This document shows positions 36,811 to 44,784 of a stretch of 64,000 bases of DNA, piece by piece. Position 1 is the stretch's first letter, and each line of letters opens with the position of its first letter. The DNA comes from Ideonella benzenivorans (GTDB taxonomy: Bacteria; Pseudomonadota; Gammaproteobacteria; Burkholderiales; Burkholderiaceae_C): positions 682,001 to 746,000 of the forward strand of contig NZ_JAGWCB010000010.1 of NCBI RefSeq assembly GCF_020387415.1, read 5' to 3'. The notes under the pieces were generated by a model. That model did not search any database. It was not told where the DNA came from and saw only the letters and a list, made by a program, of their open reading frames with translations. Both the position numbers and the translations under genes were made by a program.

Positions 36811-38006
36811 GCCCCGGCCGGCGTGGAGACCGGGTCCGCAGAGAGGGCCAGGGAGGCGGCGTCCCCGCGGAACACCAACCCGCCCGCCTTGGCCGCGCCG
36901 GGCACGAAGCGCAGCGGTGCCGTGGTGGCAGCGCCGCGCTGGCGGGCACCGTCGAGCACGGCATCGATCAGTCCGCGGGCCGGGCTCTTGGGGCAGACCG
37001 GGTCGGTGGCCGCGGCGTTGCCCGTCACCAGGAAGGCCTGGCAGCGGCAGCCCCCCATGTCGGTGTGGCGCTCATCGCAGCTGCCGCAGGTCGGGTCCAT
37101 CCAGTCCTGGCCCCGGTAGGCATTGAAGCCGCGGCTCTCGAACCAGGCGTCATGCACCGGGGTGTCGCGCAGGTTGGGAAGGTCCAGCCCGGGCAGCATC
37201 CGCGCGCTGTGGCAGGGCAGCGCCACACCATCGGGCGCCACCACCAGGAACACCGATCCCCAGCCGGCCATGCAGGGCTTGGGCTTGGCGTCGGCGTAGT
37301 CGGGCGAGACCCACAGCACCTTCATGCGCGAGACGCCGCGCTCGCGGTAGGCCATGACCATCGCCTCGGCGTCGCGCAGCTCGTCGCGGGTGGGCATCAG
37401 GGCCTCGCGGTTGAGCCAGGCCCAGCCGTAGTACTGGGTGTTGGCCAGCTCCAGGTAGTCCGCGCCCATGCGGTCGGCCATCTCGATGATGCGGCCCACA
37501 TGCGGCAGGTTGAAGCGGTGCATCACGCAGTTGAGCACCATCGGGTAGCCCAGCGACTTGATGATGCCTGCCACCTTGTTCTTGAGCTCGAAGGTGCGGG
37601 TGGAGCTGATGAAGTCGTTGAGCTCGCGGGTGGAGTCCTGGAAGGAAAGCTGGATGTGGTCCAGGCCGGCTGCCTTCAGCGCCCGGGCCCGGGCCTCGGT
37701 CAGGCCCACGCCCGAGGTGATCAGGTTGGTGTAGTAGCCCAGGCCGTGGGCGTGGGCCACCAGTTCCTCCAGGTCCTCGCGCAGCAGCGGCTCGCCGCCG
37801 GAGAAGCCCAGTTGCACCGCCCCCATCGCCCGTGCCTCGGCGAGCACCCGCTTCCAGGTCGCGGTGTCCAGCTCCTGGTCATGGCGGGCGTAGTCCACCG
37901 GGTTGGAGCAGAAGGCGCAGTGCAGCGGGCAGCGGTAGGTCAGCTCGGCCAGCAGCCAGAACGGCGGCTTGGTCGTGGCCGGGGATGGGGCGGTGAGCGG
38001 GGCCAT
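36804..38006 (-). CDS. pqqE: PQQ biosynthesis radical SAM protein PqqE
   Basis: A 400-residue radical SAM enzyme that, with PqqD as peptide chaperone, forms the carbon-carbon link between Glu and Tyr of PqqA. The radical SAM cluster motif is CPLHCAFC (Cx3Cx2C, about residues 26-33), followed by GFSGGEPLLR. The C-terminal SPASM-like region has the auxiliary-cluster cysteines (CGSCDERHTDMGGCRCQAF and a later CPKS). The C-terminus runs about 30 residues beyond the usual end. The start follows the pqqD stop by 29 nt; the ABC ATPase overlaps its 3' end. Confidence 0.97.
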   Translation of the reverse strand: MAPLTAPSPATTKPPFWLLAELTYRCPLHCAFCSNPVDYARHDQELDTATWKRVLAEARAMGAVQLGFSGGEPLLREDLEELVAHAHGLGYYTNLITSGVGLTEARARALKAAGLDHIQLSFQDSTRELNDFISSTRTFELKNKVAGIIKSLGYPMVLNCVMHRFNLPHVGRIIEMADRMGADYLELANTQYYGWAWLNREALMPTRDELRDAEAMVMAYRERGVSRMKVLWVSPDYADAKPKPCMAGWGSVFLVVAPDGVALPCHSARMLPGLDLPNLRDTPVHDAWFESRGFNAYRGQDWMDPTCGSCDERHTDMGGCRCQAFLVTGNAAATDPVCPKSPARGLIDAVLDGARQRGAATTAPLRFVPGAAKAGGLVFRGDAASLALSADPVSTPAGAC

Positions 38007-38035
38007 GGTGTCAGTCTCCGGGGGCCTGTCCGCGC

Positions 38036-38308
38036 TCAGACCAGCCAGCCGTGCTCGCCGGCCTGCCCCAGGAAGGACTGCACGTCGTCGGCCAGCCCGG
38101 TCTGCTGGAAGCACTGTTCCAGGTCCGCGATGATGGCGGCCACATCGCGCTGGCCATCGCAGCGGCGCAGGATCTCGGCCGCCGGCGTGTTGAGCCGCAC
38201 CATGCCCTCGGGGTAGAGCAGCACCCAGGCCTCTTGCGCCGGCTCGTACTGCAGGCGAAACAGCGGCGCGATGCGCGGCGACACAGACAGCGGCAGGGAT
38301 GCGTTCAT
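38036..38308 (-). CDS. pqqD: PQQ biosynthesis peptide chaperone PqqD
   Basis: A 90-residue PqqD (RRE-like fold) that binds the PqqA peptide and presents it to PqqE. Family features: [44 protein letters not shown]. The start overlaps the pqqC stop by 4 nt (ATGA). It is a separate gene here, neither fused to pqqC nor to pqqE. It works in the cytoplasm with PqqE, encoded 29 nt downstream. Confidence 0.95.
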   Translation of the reverse strand: MNASLPLSVSPRIAPLFRLQYEPAQEAWVLLYPEGMVRLNTPAAEILRRCDGQRDVAAIIADLEQCFQQTGLADDVQSFLGQAGEHGWLV

Positions 38309-39072
38309 GGCCGGCGCTCCTCGGGCAGATCATCGGGATAGGCGCGCTCGATGGCGTCGAGCATGCACCACAGCACATCGAGCTTGAAATCCAGGATCTC
38401 CAGCGCCCGCTCCTGGCGGGCCCGGGTGCTGCACCAACGCCGCGCCACTTCCAGGCCGTGCTCCACGTCGCGCGTGGCCAGCGGGATGCGGCTGCGGAAG
38501 TAGCCCAGGCCCTCGGGCTGGATCCAGGGGTAGAGCGAGGGCCAGCCGGCCAGGCGGTCGGCGTGGATGCGCGGCGCGAACATCTCGGTCAGCGAGGAGA
38601 TGGCGGCTTCCTCCCAGGGCGACTGGGCGGCGAAGTTCAGATAGGCATCGACCGCGAAGCGCACGCCCGCCTGCACGTGGCGGTGGCTCCAGAGGTCCTC
38701 GCGGGCCAGACCGGTGGCCTCGCCCAGGCGGCTCCAGGCCTCGATGCCGCCGGCGTTGCTGCCCTCGTAGTCGCCCCGGCCATCGTGGTCCAGGATGCGC
38801 TCGACCCAGCGGCGCCGCTCCTCGCGGTCCGGGCAGTGGGCCAGCACCGCCGCATCCTTCTGCGGAATGCGGACCTGGTAGTAGAAGCGGTTGGCCACCC
38901 AGCCGCGCACCTGGAAAGGCGCCAGCTCGCCGCGGTTGAGGCGGCCGTTGAAGGGGTGGTGGATGTGGTAGCGCGATTCGCGCGCGCGCAGCCGGGCCTC
39001 GAACTCGGCCCAGCCCCAGGGGCTGCGCTCGTCGAAGGCCGGGGGGGCACTGTCAAAGACCAGGGCGTTCAC
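38305..39072 (-). CDS. pqqC: Pyrroloquinoline-quinone synthase PqqC
   Basis: A 255-residue cofactor-less oxidase catalysing the final eight-electron oxidation and ring closure to PQQ. Family blocks: [18 protein letters not shown] (N-terminal His/Asn), [34 protein letters not shown], and the [18 protein letters not shown] region with active-site His residues. Its start overlaps the pqqB stop by 4 nt. Length matches family (about 250). Confidence 0.96.
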   Translation of the reverse strand: MNALVFDSAPPAFDERSPWGWAEFEARLRARESRYHIHHPFNGRLNRGELAPFQVRGWVANRFYYQVRIPQKDAAVLAHCPDREERRRWVERILDHDGRGDYEGSNAGGIEAWSRLGEATGLAREDLWSHRHVQAGVRFAVDAYLNFAAQSPWEEAAISSLTEMFAPRIHADRLAGWPSLYPWIQPEGLGYFRSRIPLATRDVEHGLEVARRWCSTRARQERALEILDFKLDVLWCMLDAIERAYPDDLPEERRP

Positions 39073-40001
39073 AGCGTGATCTCCATGCCGTCGTAAGCCA
39101 CCTCGACACCGCGGGCGGTCAGCAGGGCGCGCTGCGCGCTGCCTTCGTCCAGGATGGGGTTGCTGTTGTTGATGTGGATGAGCACCTTGCGGCGCGCCAG
39201 GGTGGTCTGCAGCACGTCCAGCATGCCGGGGCGTCCAGGCTGGCCGGTCTGCGGCAGGTGGCCCATCTCGGCGGCGGACTTGGCACTCAGGCCGGCGGCC
39301 TGCATCTCGTCTTCGCGCCAGAAGGTGCCATCGACCAGCAGGCAGTCGGCTCGGCGCATCCAGCCCAGCTCCAGATCGCCCACTTCGGCCAGGCCGGGGG
39401 AATAGAACAGGGTCTGGCCGTCGCGCCGGTCCTCGATCAGCAGCGCGATGTTGTCGCCCACCACCTGCTCGCGCCGATGCGGCGAGTACGGCGGCGCCTT
39501 GCCGGGGATGGCGATGGCGGTGAAGGCCAGGTCCTCGAAGCCGGGGATCTCGAATTCGGCGCTCTGCTGCTCGCCGCCCACCGGCACCATGTGCCAGCGG
39601 GTGCCGCAGTAGTGCTCCAGCACATTGAGCAGGGGCAGGCCGGTGGTCAGGTCCTCGAACACGCAGGGCGTGGCGTAGAGGTCGATGCGCGGGCCTTCAC
39701 GCAGCCCCAGCAGGCCGGTGACGTGGTCGATCTGCGCATCCATCAGCACCACCGCCTCGATGGGCGTGTGGCGCAGCCCCTGGCGCGGATGCAGGGGGGG
39801 ATGCTGCCGGATCTGCGTGCCGATGTCCGGCGAGGCATTGAGCAGCACCCAGCGCTCGCCATCGGGCGAGACGGCAATGGAACTCTGGGTGCGGGCGTGG
39901 GCGGCGATCCGCCCCTGCCGCTGGCCGGCACACAGGGCACAGTTGCAGTTCCACTGCGGGAAGCCGCCACCCGCACCGGAGCCGAGCACGAGAATCTTCA
40001 T
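39069..40001 (-). CDS. pqqB: PQQ biosynthesis protein PqqB
   Basis: A 310-residue metallo-beta-lactamase-fold protein, proposed to hydroxylate the cross-linked Glu-Tyr intermediate. The N-terminus [21 protein letters not shown] is diagnostic. The metal-binding motif appears as [13 protein letters not shown] rather than canonical HxHxDH, as is usual for PqqB, and [10 protein letters not shown] is present at the C-terminus. The start at 40001 gives the family N-terminus; the in-frame ATG at 40076 lies in the pqqA-pqqB gap. A stem-loop precedes it. Confidence 0.96.
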   Translation of the reverse strand: MKILVLGSGAGGGFPQWNCNCALCAGQRQGRIAAHARTQSSIAVSPDGERWVLLNASPDIGTQIRQHPPLHPRQGLRHTPIEAVVLMDAQIDHVTGLLGLREGPRIDLYATPCVFEDLTTGLPLLNVLEHYCGTRWHMVPVGGEQQSAEFEIPGFEDLAFTAIAIPGKAPPYSPHRREQVVGDNIALLIEDRRDGQTLFYSPGLAEVGDLELGWMRRADCLLVDGTFWREDEMQAAGLSAKSAAEMGHLPQTGQPGRPGMLDVLQTTLARRKVLIHINNSNPILDEGSAQRALLTARGVEVAYDGMEITL

Positions 40002-40041
40002 GGTGTGGTGACCCAGAGGGTTCGTGGGAAGGGGTGGCCAG

Positions 40042-40063
40042 GCCGAGGGGGCACGCCCCCGGC
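40042..40063 (-). promoter_or_regulatory. Stem-loop between pqqA and pqqB
   Basis: A G/C hairpin (GGGGGC / GCCCCC, extended by GCC/GGC across a 2-nt bulge) sits in the 85-nt gap after pqqA. No T-run follows, so it could be a partial attenuator or a 3'-stabilising structure giving more pqqA transcript than pqqBCDE, as described for pqq operons elsewhere. Confidence 0.5.
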
Positions 40064-40086
40064 TGCCACCCGGCACAGGCCGACGC

Positions 40087-40161
40087 TCAGCGCGCGGCGA
40101 TGTACATCGTGATTTCGAAGCCGAAGCGCAGGTCTTGGTAGGCGGGGGTGGTCCAGGTCAT
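40087..40161 (-). CDS. pqqA: PQQ precursor peptide PqqA
   Basis: A 24-residue ribosomal peptide, too short for most gene finders. It starts [16 protein letters not shown] and carries the substrate residues Glu16 and Tyr20 (spacing E-x3-Y) that PqqE cross-links to build PQQ. It ends IAAR. The start follows GGAGACCTCC. It heads the pqqABCDE operon and has its own sigma-54 promoter 67 nt upstream. Confidence 0.96.
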   Translation of the reverse strand: MTWTTPAYQDLRFGFEITMYIAAR

Positions 40162-40227
40162 GGAGGTCTCCATCAGGGTCGGTCTGTTGCCGGCGTGGGC
40201 CCATCCCGCGCCAGACACCGATCCTTT

Positions 40228-40243
40228 TGCAAAGCCCATGCCC
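40228..40243 (-). promoter_or_regulatory. Sigma-54 (-24/-12) promoter of pqqA
   Basis: On the minus strand GGGCATGGGCTTTGCA matches TGGCAC-N5-TTGC at 8 of 10 defined positions, with the invariant GG and GC spaced by 10 nt. The expected start point is near 40217, about 56 nt before the pqqA ATG. Weaker than the other two sites but correctly placed. Confidence 0.75.
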
Positions 40244-40386
40244 TTTCACCTCGAACCGGTGGGGTTTAGGGGTTCATCCCGAGCGCCGCCCGCCCTTCGC
40301 CCGAGCAGCCCCGCCGTGAGCGCGGGTTTGCCTGCATGCCCACCGTCGCGGCGGACGCCGCGCCCTGCCCGGACCGGTCCCCGGGG

Positions 40387-40444
40387 TGTCTCAGGCTGGG
40401 ACAGCCCAGGGACAGCCACCGCCGCGCTGGCACAGGGTTGTCCC
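40387..40444 (-). promoter_or_regulatory. Candidate activator-binding cluster upstream of pqqA
   Basis: Four related half-sites: TGTCTC (40387), GGGACA (40398), GGGACA (40409) and TGTCCC (40439). The first two form an inverted repeat TGTCTC-AGGCT-GGGACA. The cluster is 144-200 bp upstream of the promoter, a normal enhancer distance for sigma-54 activators. Confidence 0.45.
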
Positions 40445-40467
40445 CAGCCGCCGCCGGCCTGCCCCGT

Positions 40468-42627
40468 TCAGAGCTTCTGCGTCCAGCGCAGCTTGCGGTA
40501 GATGGTGTTGCGGCTGATGCCCAGCTGCTTGGAAGCCAGCGAGATGTTGCCCTGTGCGGCCTCCACAGCCGCCCGGATCAGGTCGATCTCGGCCTCGCCC
40601 AGGGTGCGCGGCCCGGCCGGCGCCGGCTCTGCCACGGCACTGGCGGGCACAGCGGCGGCCGGCTCGGCGAACACGGGCTCGCCGCGCGCGGCCCAGGGCG
40701 CCGCCGCCCAGACCGGGCGCTCGACGGGCCGGGGCGCGGCAGACGGGACGGCGGCGGCTGGCGCCGGCATCTGGCGGCGCACGTCATCCAGGAAGTCGTC
40801 GGACAGATGCTGTTCGGTGATCAAAGGCTCGCCGGCGGCCATCACGGCCGCGGTGCGCAGCACGGTCGCCAACTGGCGCACGTTGCCGGGCCAGTGGTAG
40901 TGCAGGAACATCGCCATCACCGCGGGGCTGATCTCCAGGCTGCCCGACACCCCCAGCGCGCTGAGGATGCGCCGCGCCACCACCGCCAGGTCGCTGCGGT
41001 CCCGCAGGGCCGGCAGACGCACCACCAGACCATTGAGCCGATAGTAGAGGTCCTCGCGGAACTTGCCCTGTTCGATCATGCCGCGCAGGTCGCGGTGGGT
41101 GGCGCTGACCACCGCGATGTCCACCGGGATGGACTTCTGGCTGCCCAGCGGCGTGACGCAGCGCTCCTGCAGCACGCGCAGCAGGTGGGCCTGCAGGCCC
41201 AGCGGCATGTCGCCGATCTCGTCCAGGAACAGCGTGCCGCCATTGGCCTGCACAATGCGCCCGGTGGCCCCCTTGCGCCGTGCGCCGGTGAAGGCCCCCT
41301 CCTCGTAGCCAAACAGTTCGGCCTCGATCAGCGTCTCCGGGATGGAGGCACAGTTCACCGCGACGAAGGGCTGCTTGGCCCGCTCCGAATCCTGGTGGAC
41401 CGCACGCGCCAGCAGCTCCTTGCCGGTCCCCGTCTCGCCCAGGATCATCAGCGGAATGTCGCGGTTGAGCACCCGCTGCACCTTGCGGACCACGGCCTCG
41501 ATCTGTGCATCGCCCGTGGCCAGGTAATGCAGACCCGACAGGCGGGACTCCCCACCCAGGGGATCGGCCCGCAGCGCGACCGACTCCGGCGCTGCGGCGC
41601 GGGCCGCCGGCATCACGGACACCTCCGCGGCCTGCGCTGCGCCCGTCAGCGGCTCCGTTCCCAGCGGGATTTCCGCCACTGGGGTGAGCCGGTGCAACGC
41701 CCCGCTGATGCGGGGGCTGGCATGCAGCTGGCGCCCATTGGACAGCTGCAGGCGCATGGGTTGAGCCAGCGGCGCGCGCAAGTGGTCCACCAGCATGCCC
41801 GCGCTGATGTTGAACAGGCTCTCCAGCGTGTGCAGCCGCACCGCCGCGCTGCTCATGTCCAGCAGGTCGAGCGCGGCCCGGTTGGCCCCCTGGATGCGGC
41901 CGTCCGGCGCGATCACCACGATGCCTTCCAGCAAGGTGCCGATGAACTCAGGCCGGATGTGGAAGTGCAGACGCAACCGGTCCCCGCTGTCATCGGTCAG
42001 CCAGTGGTTCTCGATCATGCGGGCCGACATGCGCACCAGGCCCATGGTGTGCTGGTGGTAGGAGCGCTGATCGCCGCTGACATCCAGCACCCCCAGGATG
42101 TTGCCCCGCGGATCGAAGATCGGCGCGGCCGAGCAGGTCATGAAGCTGTTGACATGCATGAAGTGCTCGGTGGCATGGACCAGGGTCGGCCGCTCCTCCA
42201 CCAAGGCCGTGCCCACCGCGTTCGTGCCCTTGGACTGCTCGGCCCAGTTCACCCCGGGCGACAGGGCCACCTTGTGAGCCCGCCCCATGAAGCCGTCGTC
42301 CCCCACTGTGTGCAGGACAGTGCCCTGCGCGTCGGTGAGCGCGATCATGCTCTCGGTGTTGACGATCTGTTCGAGCAGCAGCTCCATCACCGGCGCGGCC
42401 CGGCTCAGCAGGCGCAGGTTGCGGTCCCGGGCCACGCTCAGGTCACCGCGCAGCATGGGCTCGAAGTCCGGCCGCTCCACGCGGGACAGGCCCAGCGCCG
42501 CGCAGCGCAGATGGGACTGCTCGATGCGCTGGACCCGCGCCCGCACCTCCGCCGTGGGCGAAGTCCAGCCCCCCGCCCGCCCGCCGGTGTGCTCATCGGT
42601 CGAAGGCTCGCCCGTCGAGATCGTCAT
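40468..42627 (-). CDS. Sigma-54-dependent Fis-family activator, AcoR-like
   Basis: A 719-residue enhancer-binding protein. The N-terminal third is a GAF-like sensor (about residues 80-230, with VNSFMTCSAAPIFDPRGNILGVLDVSG, as in AcoR-type regulators), followed by a PAS-like segment (VVIAPDGRIQGANRAAL). The AAA+ domain has Walker A GETGTGKE (397-404) and the sigma-54 contact loop GAFTGA (444-449), with FLDEIGDMPL. The C-terminus is a Fis helix-turn-helix (GNISLASKQLGISRNTIYRKLRW). The start at 42627 follows AGGAGAACC; an ATG 13 codons earlier is less likely. It lies between two sigma-54 promoters, and a third is 9 kb downstream, so it probably senses an alcohol-related signal and drives the whole PQQ locus. 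Confidence 0.92.
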   Translation of the reverse strand: MTISTGEPSTDEHTGGRAGGWTSPTAEVRARVQRIEQSHLRCAALGLSRVERPDFEPMLRGDLSVARDRNLRLLSRAAPVMELLLEQIVNTESMIALTDAQGTVLHTVGDDGFMGRAHKVALSPGVNWAEQSKGTNAVGTALVEERPTLVHATEHFMHVNSFMTCSAAPIFDPRGNILGVLDVSGDQRSYHQHTMGLVRMSARMIENHWLTDDSGDRLRLHFHIRPEFIGTLLEGIVVIAPDGRIQGANRAALDLLDMSSAAVRLHTLESLFNISAGMLVDHLRAPLAQPMRLQLSNGRQLHASPRISGALHRLTPVAEIPLGTEPLTGAAQAAEVSVMPAARAAAPESVALRADPLGGESRLSGLHYLATGDAQIEAVVRKVQRVLNRDIPLMILGETGTGKELLARAVHQDSERAKQPFVAVNCASIPETLIEAELFGYEEGAFTGARRKGATGRIVQANGGTLFLDEIGDMPLGLQAHLLRVLQERCVTPLGSQKSIPVDIAVVSATHRDLRGMIEQGKFREDLYYRLNGLVVRLPALRDRSDLAVVARRILSALGVSGSLEISPAVMAMFLHYHWPGNVRQLATVLRTAAVMAAGEPLITEQHLSDDFLDDVRRQMPAPAAAVPSAAPRPVERPVWAAAPWAARGEPVFAEPAAAVPASAVAEPAPAGPRTLGEAEIDLIRAAVEAAQGNISLASKQLGISRNTIYRKLRWTQKL

Positions 42628-42669
42628 GTCGGTTCTCCTGCCACCCGCGAACGGGCTTGTCTCCATCGG

Positions 42670-42753
42670 TGTCCCGGGTCAACCCTGAGGGCGCTTGTCC
42701 CTCGGCTGCCCAAGACTGTTCATTCCTGCAACAGGGATCAGGTCCCATGTCTC
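42670..42753 (+). promoter_or_regulatory. Candidate activator sites upstream of the cytochrome promoter
   Basis: TGTCCC at 42670-42675 and 42696-42701 and TGTCTC at 42748-42753, with an intervening dyad CTGTT-N9-AACAG (42716-42734), lie 117-200 bp upstream of the -24 element. TGTCTCAG is also found in the pqqA cluster. The site definition is inferred from recurrence in three regions. Confidence 0.4.
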
Positions 42754-42869
42754 AGAAGGCCGTCCACCAGGTCGTCACCTGCGCCACAGAGGCCGCGAAG
42801 CGATTCAAGCAGATGCCCGGACCGGAGGGAATCCGTGCAACAACTGTTCCCGCGTGAAGCATTTGGCCA

Positions 42870-42884
42870 TGGCACATGGTTTGC
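42870..42884 (+). promoter_or_regulatory. Sigma-54 (-24/-12) promoter of the cytochrome-MoxJ genes
   Basis: TGGCAC-ATGGT-TTGC is an exact consensus match with correct GG-N10-GC spacing. The expected start point is near 42896, giving a leader of about 37 nt to the ATG at 42933, which has a GGAGA ribosome-binding site. Confidence 0.87.
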
Positions 42885-42932
42885 GTTGGACGGCGGTACG
42901 GGACCTCACATCCACAAACAGGAGACAAGCAC

Positions 42933-43439
42933 ATGACCCCGACCGCTTCCCGCCAACGATTGGCCCCTCTGGCGCGCTGGGCCCGCCTGGGCACCCTGCT
43001 GTGCAGCCTGGGCGCCGCCGGCCTGGCCGCCTGGGCCCACGGCGACGTGACCCCGCAGCCGATCGACACCACCGGCCTGCCCAACCTGGGCGAAGGCTGG
43101 CGCACCGAGAACCCCTACAGCGGCAATGAGCTGGCGATCCGCGTTGGCACGTCCGGCTTCAACCAGAACTGCGCCCGCTGCCATGGCCTGGAGGCCATCT
43201 CCGGCGGCATCGCGCCCGACCTGCGCCGGCTGGACAACGACTGCGTGGGCATGCCCGACGCCGATCAGCGCAAGGCCTGCAAGACGGAGATGGACGAGTA
43301 CTTCATCACCACCGTGCGCCATGGCCGCACCCGCAACGGCGCGGTCTACATGCCGCCGTTCGAGGGCGTGCTGAGCCAGGAGGCCCTCTGGACCATCAAG
43401 GCCTACCTGGAAACCCGTCGCGAAAAGCCCATGCCCTGA
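42933..43439 (+). CDS. Four-cysteine c-type cytochrome of alcohol oxidation (PedF-like)
   Basis: A 168-residue periplasmic monohaem cytochrome c. The signal peptide is about residues 1-35 (LGTLLCSLGAAGLAAWA). Haem attaches at CARCH (80-84); Met107 or the Met in VYMPPF is a candidate axial ligand. Two extra cysteines, C104 and C116, flank GMPDADQRKA, the pattern of the four-cysteine cytochromes linked to methanol and alcohol dehydrogenases (cytochrome c-550 PedF in Pseudomonas). It probably accepts electrons from the quinoprotein dehydrogenase encoded 11 kb away on the other strand. First gene of a three-gene plus-strand unit. Confidence 0.9.
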   Translation: MTPTASRQRLAPLARWARLGTLLCSLGAAGLAAWAHGDVTPQPIDTTGLPNLGEGWRTENPYSGNELAIRVGTSGFNQNCARCHGLEAISGGIAPDLRRLDNDCVGMPDADQRKACKTEMDEYFITTVRHGRTRNGAVYMPPFEGVLSQEALWTIKAYLETRREKPMP

Positions 43440-43458
43440 GCGGGCAGGAGGTTCTCCC

Positions 43459-44301
43459 ATGCACACCACCGATCGGAGCCGCCGCGCCCTGCTGCGCGGC
43501 CTGGCCGCGGCCGCGCTCGTCAGCCCGCTGTGGCCGGCGGCGGCCACCACCCTGACCCAGGTGCGCGAACGCGGCACCCTGAAGGTCGGGCTCTACAACG
43601 ACATGCCGCCGTTCCACCAGAACGGTCAGGGCATCGACGTGGATCTGGCCCGGGCCCTGGCTGACGCGCTGGGCGTGAAGCTGGCCCTGCTGCCCTTCAA
43701 CGCCGACGACAACATGAACGACGACCTGCGCAACATGGTCTGGAAGGGGCATTACCTGGGCTATGGGCCGGCCGACGTGCTGCTGCACGTGCCGGTGGAC
43801 GGGCCGCTGATGGACGCCAACCCGCAGGTGCTGATCTTCGGCCCCTATTGCCGCGAACGCGTCGCCATCGCCCGCCGGCTGGACGCCCTGCCCCGGCTGG
43901 ACACGCTGACCCCGCTGGTCGGCCAGCCGGTGGCGGTGCCCGGCCAGACACTGGCGGGCTGGCTGCTGATCGGCGCCAACAACGGCCTGCTGCGCGACAC
44001 CCTGCGCACCCAGTGGAAGGACGGCACCGAGGCCGCCCGCGCCCTGTTGCAGGGTGAGGTGGTGGCCGCCGCCGGGCTGGCGTCCGAGCTGCAGAGCGTG
44101 ATCCAGAGCGACCCGCGCTACGCCATCACCCCGCTGCCGATGCCCCGTGCCCCACGCGATGGCTGGGCCGTGGGCATGGCCGTCAAGCGCGATGCGCAGG
44201 ACCTGGCCGAAGCCCTGAGCGGCGCGCTGGGCACCCTGGGCCAGAACGGCCGGATGCGCCAGATCTTTGCCCAGCAGCACCTGCCCTGGCAGGCCGCCTG
44301 A
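43459..44301 (+). CDS. MoxJ-like periplasmic substrate-binding protein linked to quinoprotein dehydrogenases
   Basis: A 280-residue exported protein of the type 2 periplasmic-binding fold. The N-terminus has a Tat-like SRRALLRGLAAAALV. The domain begins LTQVRERGTLKVGLYNDMPPFHQ and includes GIDVDLARALADALGVKLALL. Homologues are encoded beside methanol and alcohol quinoprotein dehydrogenases (MoxJ/XoxJ group), where they are thought to help mature or activate the enzyme rather than transport a solute. It lies 19 nt after the cytochrome gene. That it assists the dehydrogenase here is inference from context. Confidence 0.85.
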   Translation: MHTTDRSRRALLRGLAAAALVSPLWPAAATTLTQVRERGTLKVGLYNDMPPFHQNGQGIDVDLARALADALGVKLALLPFNADDNMNDDLRNMVWKGHYLGYGPADVLLHVPVDGPLMDANPQVLIFGPYCRERVAIARRLDALPRLDTLTPLVGQPVAVPGQTLAGWLLIGANNGLLRDTLRTQWKDGTEAARALLQGEVVAAAGLASELQSVIQSDPRYAITPLPMPRAPRDGWAVGMAVKRDAQDLAEALSGALGTLGQNGRMRQIFAQQHLPWQAA

Positions 44302-44339
44302 ACCGCCCCTTCCGAACAACACCCCGAGGAGACACTACG

Positions 44340-44738
44340 ATGACCCGATTCCTGCCCCTGCTGGCCGCGGCACTGCCGCTGGCCCTGGCCGCCACCCAAC
44401 CGGCCCTGGCGGCCGACAACAACGATGCGGTGATGAAGGCCCTGGCCACCCACAGTGGCTGCTTCACCTGCCACCATGTGGAGCCGGGCTCCAAGGGGCC
44501 TGACGGCATGGCCCCGATCGGGCCGGACTGGCAGGACGTGGCGGACAAGTACCGCGGCAACCCCGACGCGCTGGACGCCCTGACCCACACGGTGATGACG
44601 GGGTCCAACCCCTATGCCAGCCACTGGAAGGGCCGGGTCAGCGGCCTGGCCATGCCGCCCAATGCGGTGGCGGTGTCTGAAGCGGATGCGCGTCGGCTGG
44701 TGCAGTGGATTCTGTCGCTGCCACCCGCCCAGAAGTGA
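44340..44738 (+). CDS. Small c-type cytochrome
   Basis: A 132-residue periplasmic monohaem cytochrome c. The signal peptide is residues 1-24 (LLAAALPLALAATQPALA). The haem motif is CFTCH (about 41-45), and the axial Met is probably in GLAMPPNAV. It resembles cytochrome c551/c552 carriers. It is the third gene of the plus-strand unit behind the sigma-54 promoter, 38 nt after the MoxJ-like gene, and could pass electrons on to an oxidase. The RBS is GAGGAGAC. Confidence 0.9.
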   Translation: MTRFLPLLAAALPLALAATQPALAADNNDAVMKALATHSGCFTCHHVEPGSKGPDGMAPIGPDWQDVADKYRGNPDALDALTHTVMTGSNPYASHWKGRVSGLAMPPNAVAVSEADARRLVQWILSLPPAQK

Positions 44739-44755
44739 CCGCGTGAGTGAGCGCA

Positions 44756-44784
44756 TGAGCGCCGCACCCGTGCGGGGGCGCTCA
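44756..44784. terminator. Stem-loop between convergent cytochrome and lipoprotein genes
   Basis: TGAGCGCC / GGCGCTCA form a perfect 8-bp outer stem with an inner GCAC/GTGC pair. It lies 18 nt after the cytochrome stop and overlaps the stop of the convergent lipoprotein. There is no T-run, so it is terminator-like only. Confidence 0.45.

Larger units (their letters stand above)
40162..40467. other. Gene-free regulatory region between sigma-54 activator and pqqA
   Basis: These 306 nt hold no credible gene. They contain, reading towards pqqA (minus strand): TGTCCC/GGGACA half-sites (40387-40444), about 140 nt of GC-rich spacer, and a -24/-12 promoter (40228-40243). No T-rich terminator is visible after the activator gene. 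Confidence 0.7.
42628..42932. other. Gene-free divergent regulatory region
   Basis: The 305 nt between the activator gene and the cytochrome gene have no gene. They contain TGTCCC half-sites near the activator start, a CTGTT-N9-AACAG dyad (42716-42734), and a perfect sigma-54 promoter (42870-42884) for the cytochrome. I saw no clear sigma-70 promoter for the activator. Confidence 0.65.

Noticed and set aside
39437-39625. Canonical HxHxDH metal motif expected for a beta-lactamase-fold PqqB
   Set aside because: Its absence is normal for PqqB, so it is not evidence of a broken gene.
40423-40444. A possible additional sigma-54 box on the plus strand (TGGCAC-AGGGT-TGTC)
   Set aside because: The -12 part is TGTC rather than TTGC and the GC dinucleotide is missing; it also points into the 3' end of the activator gene.
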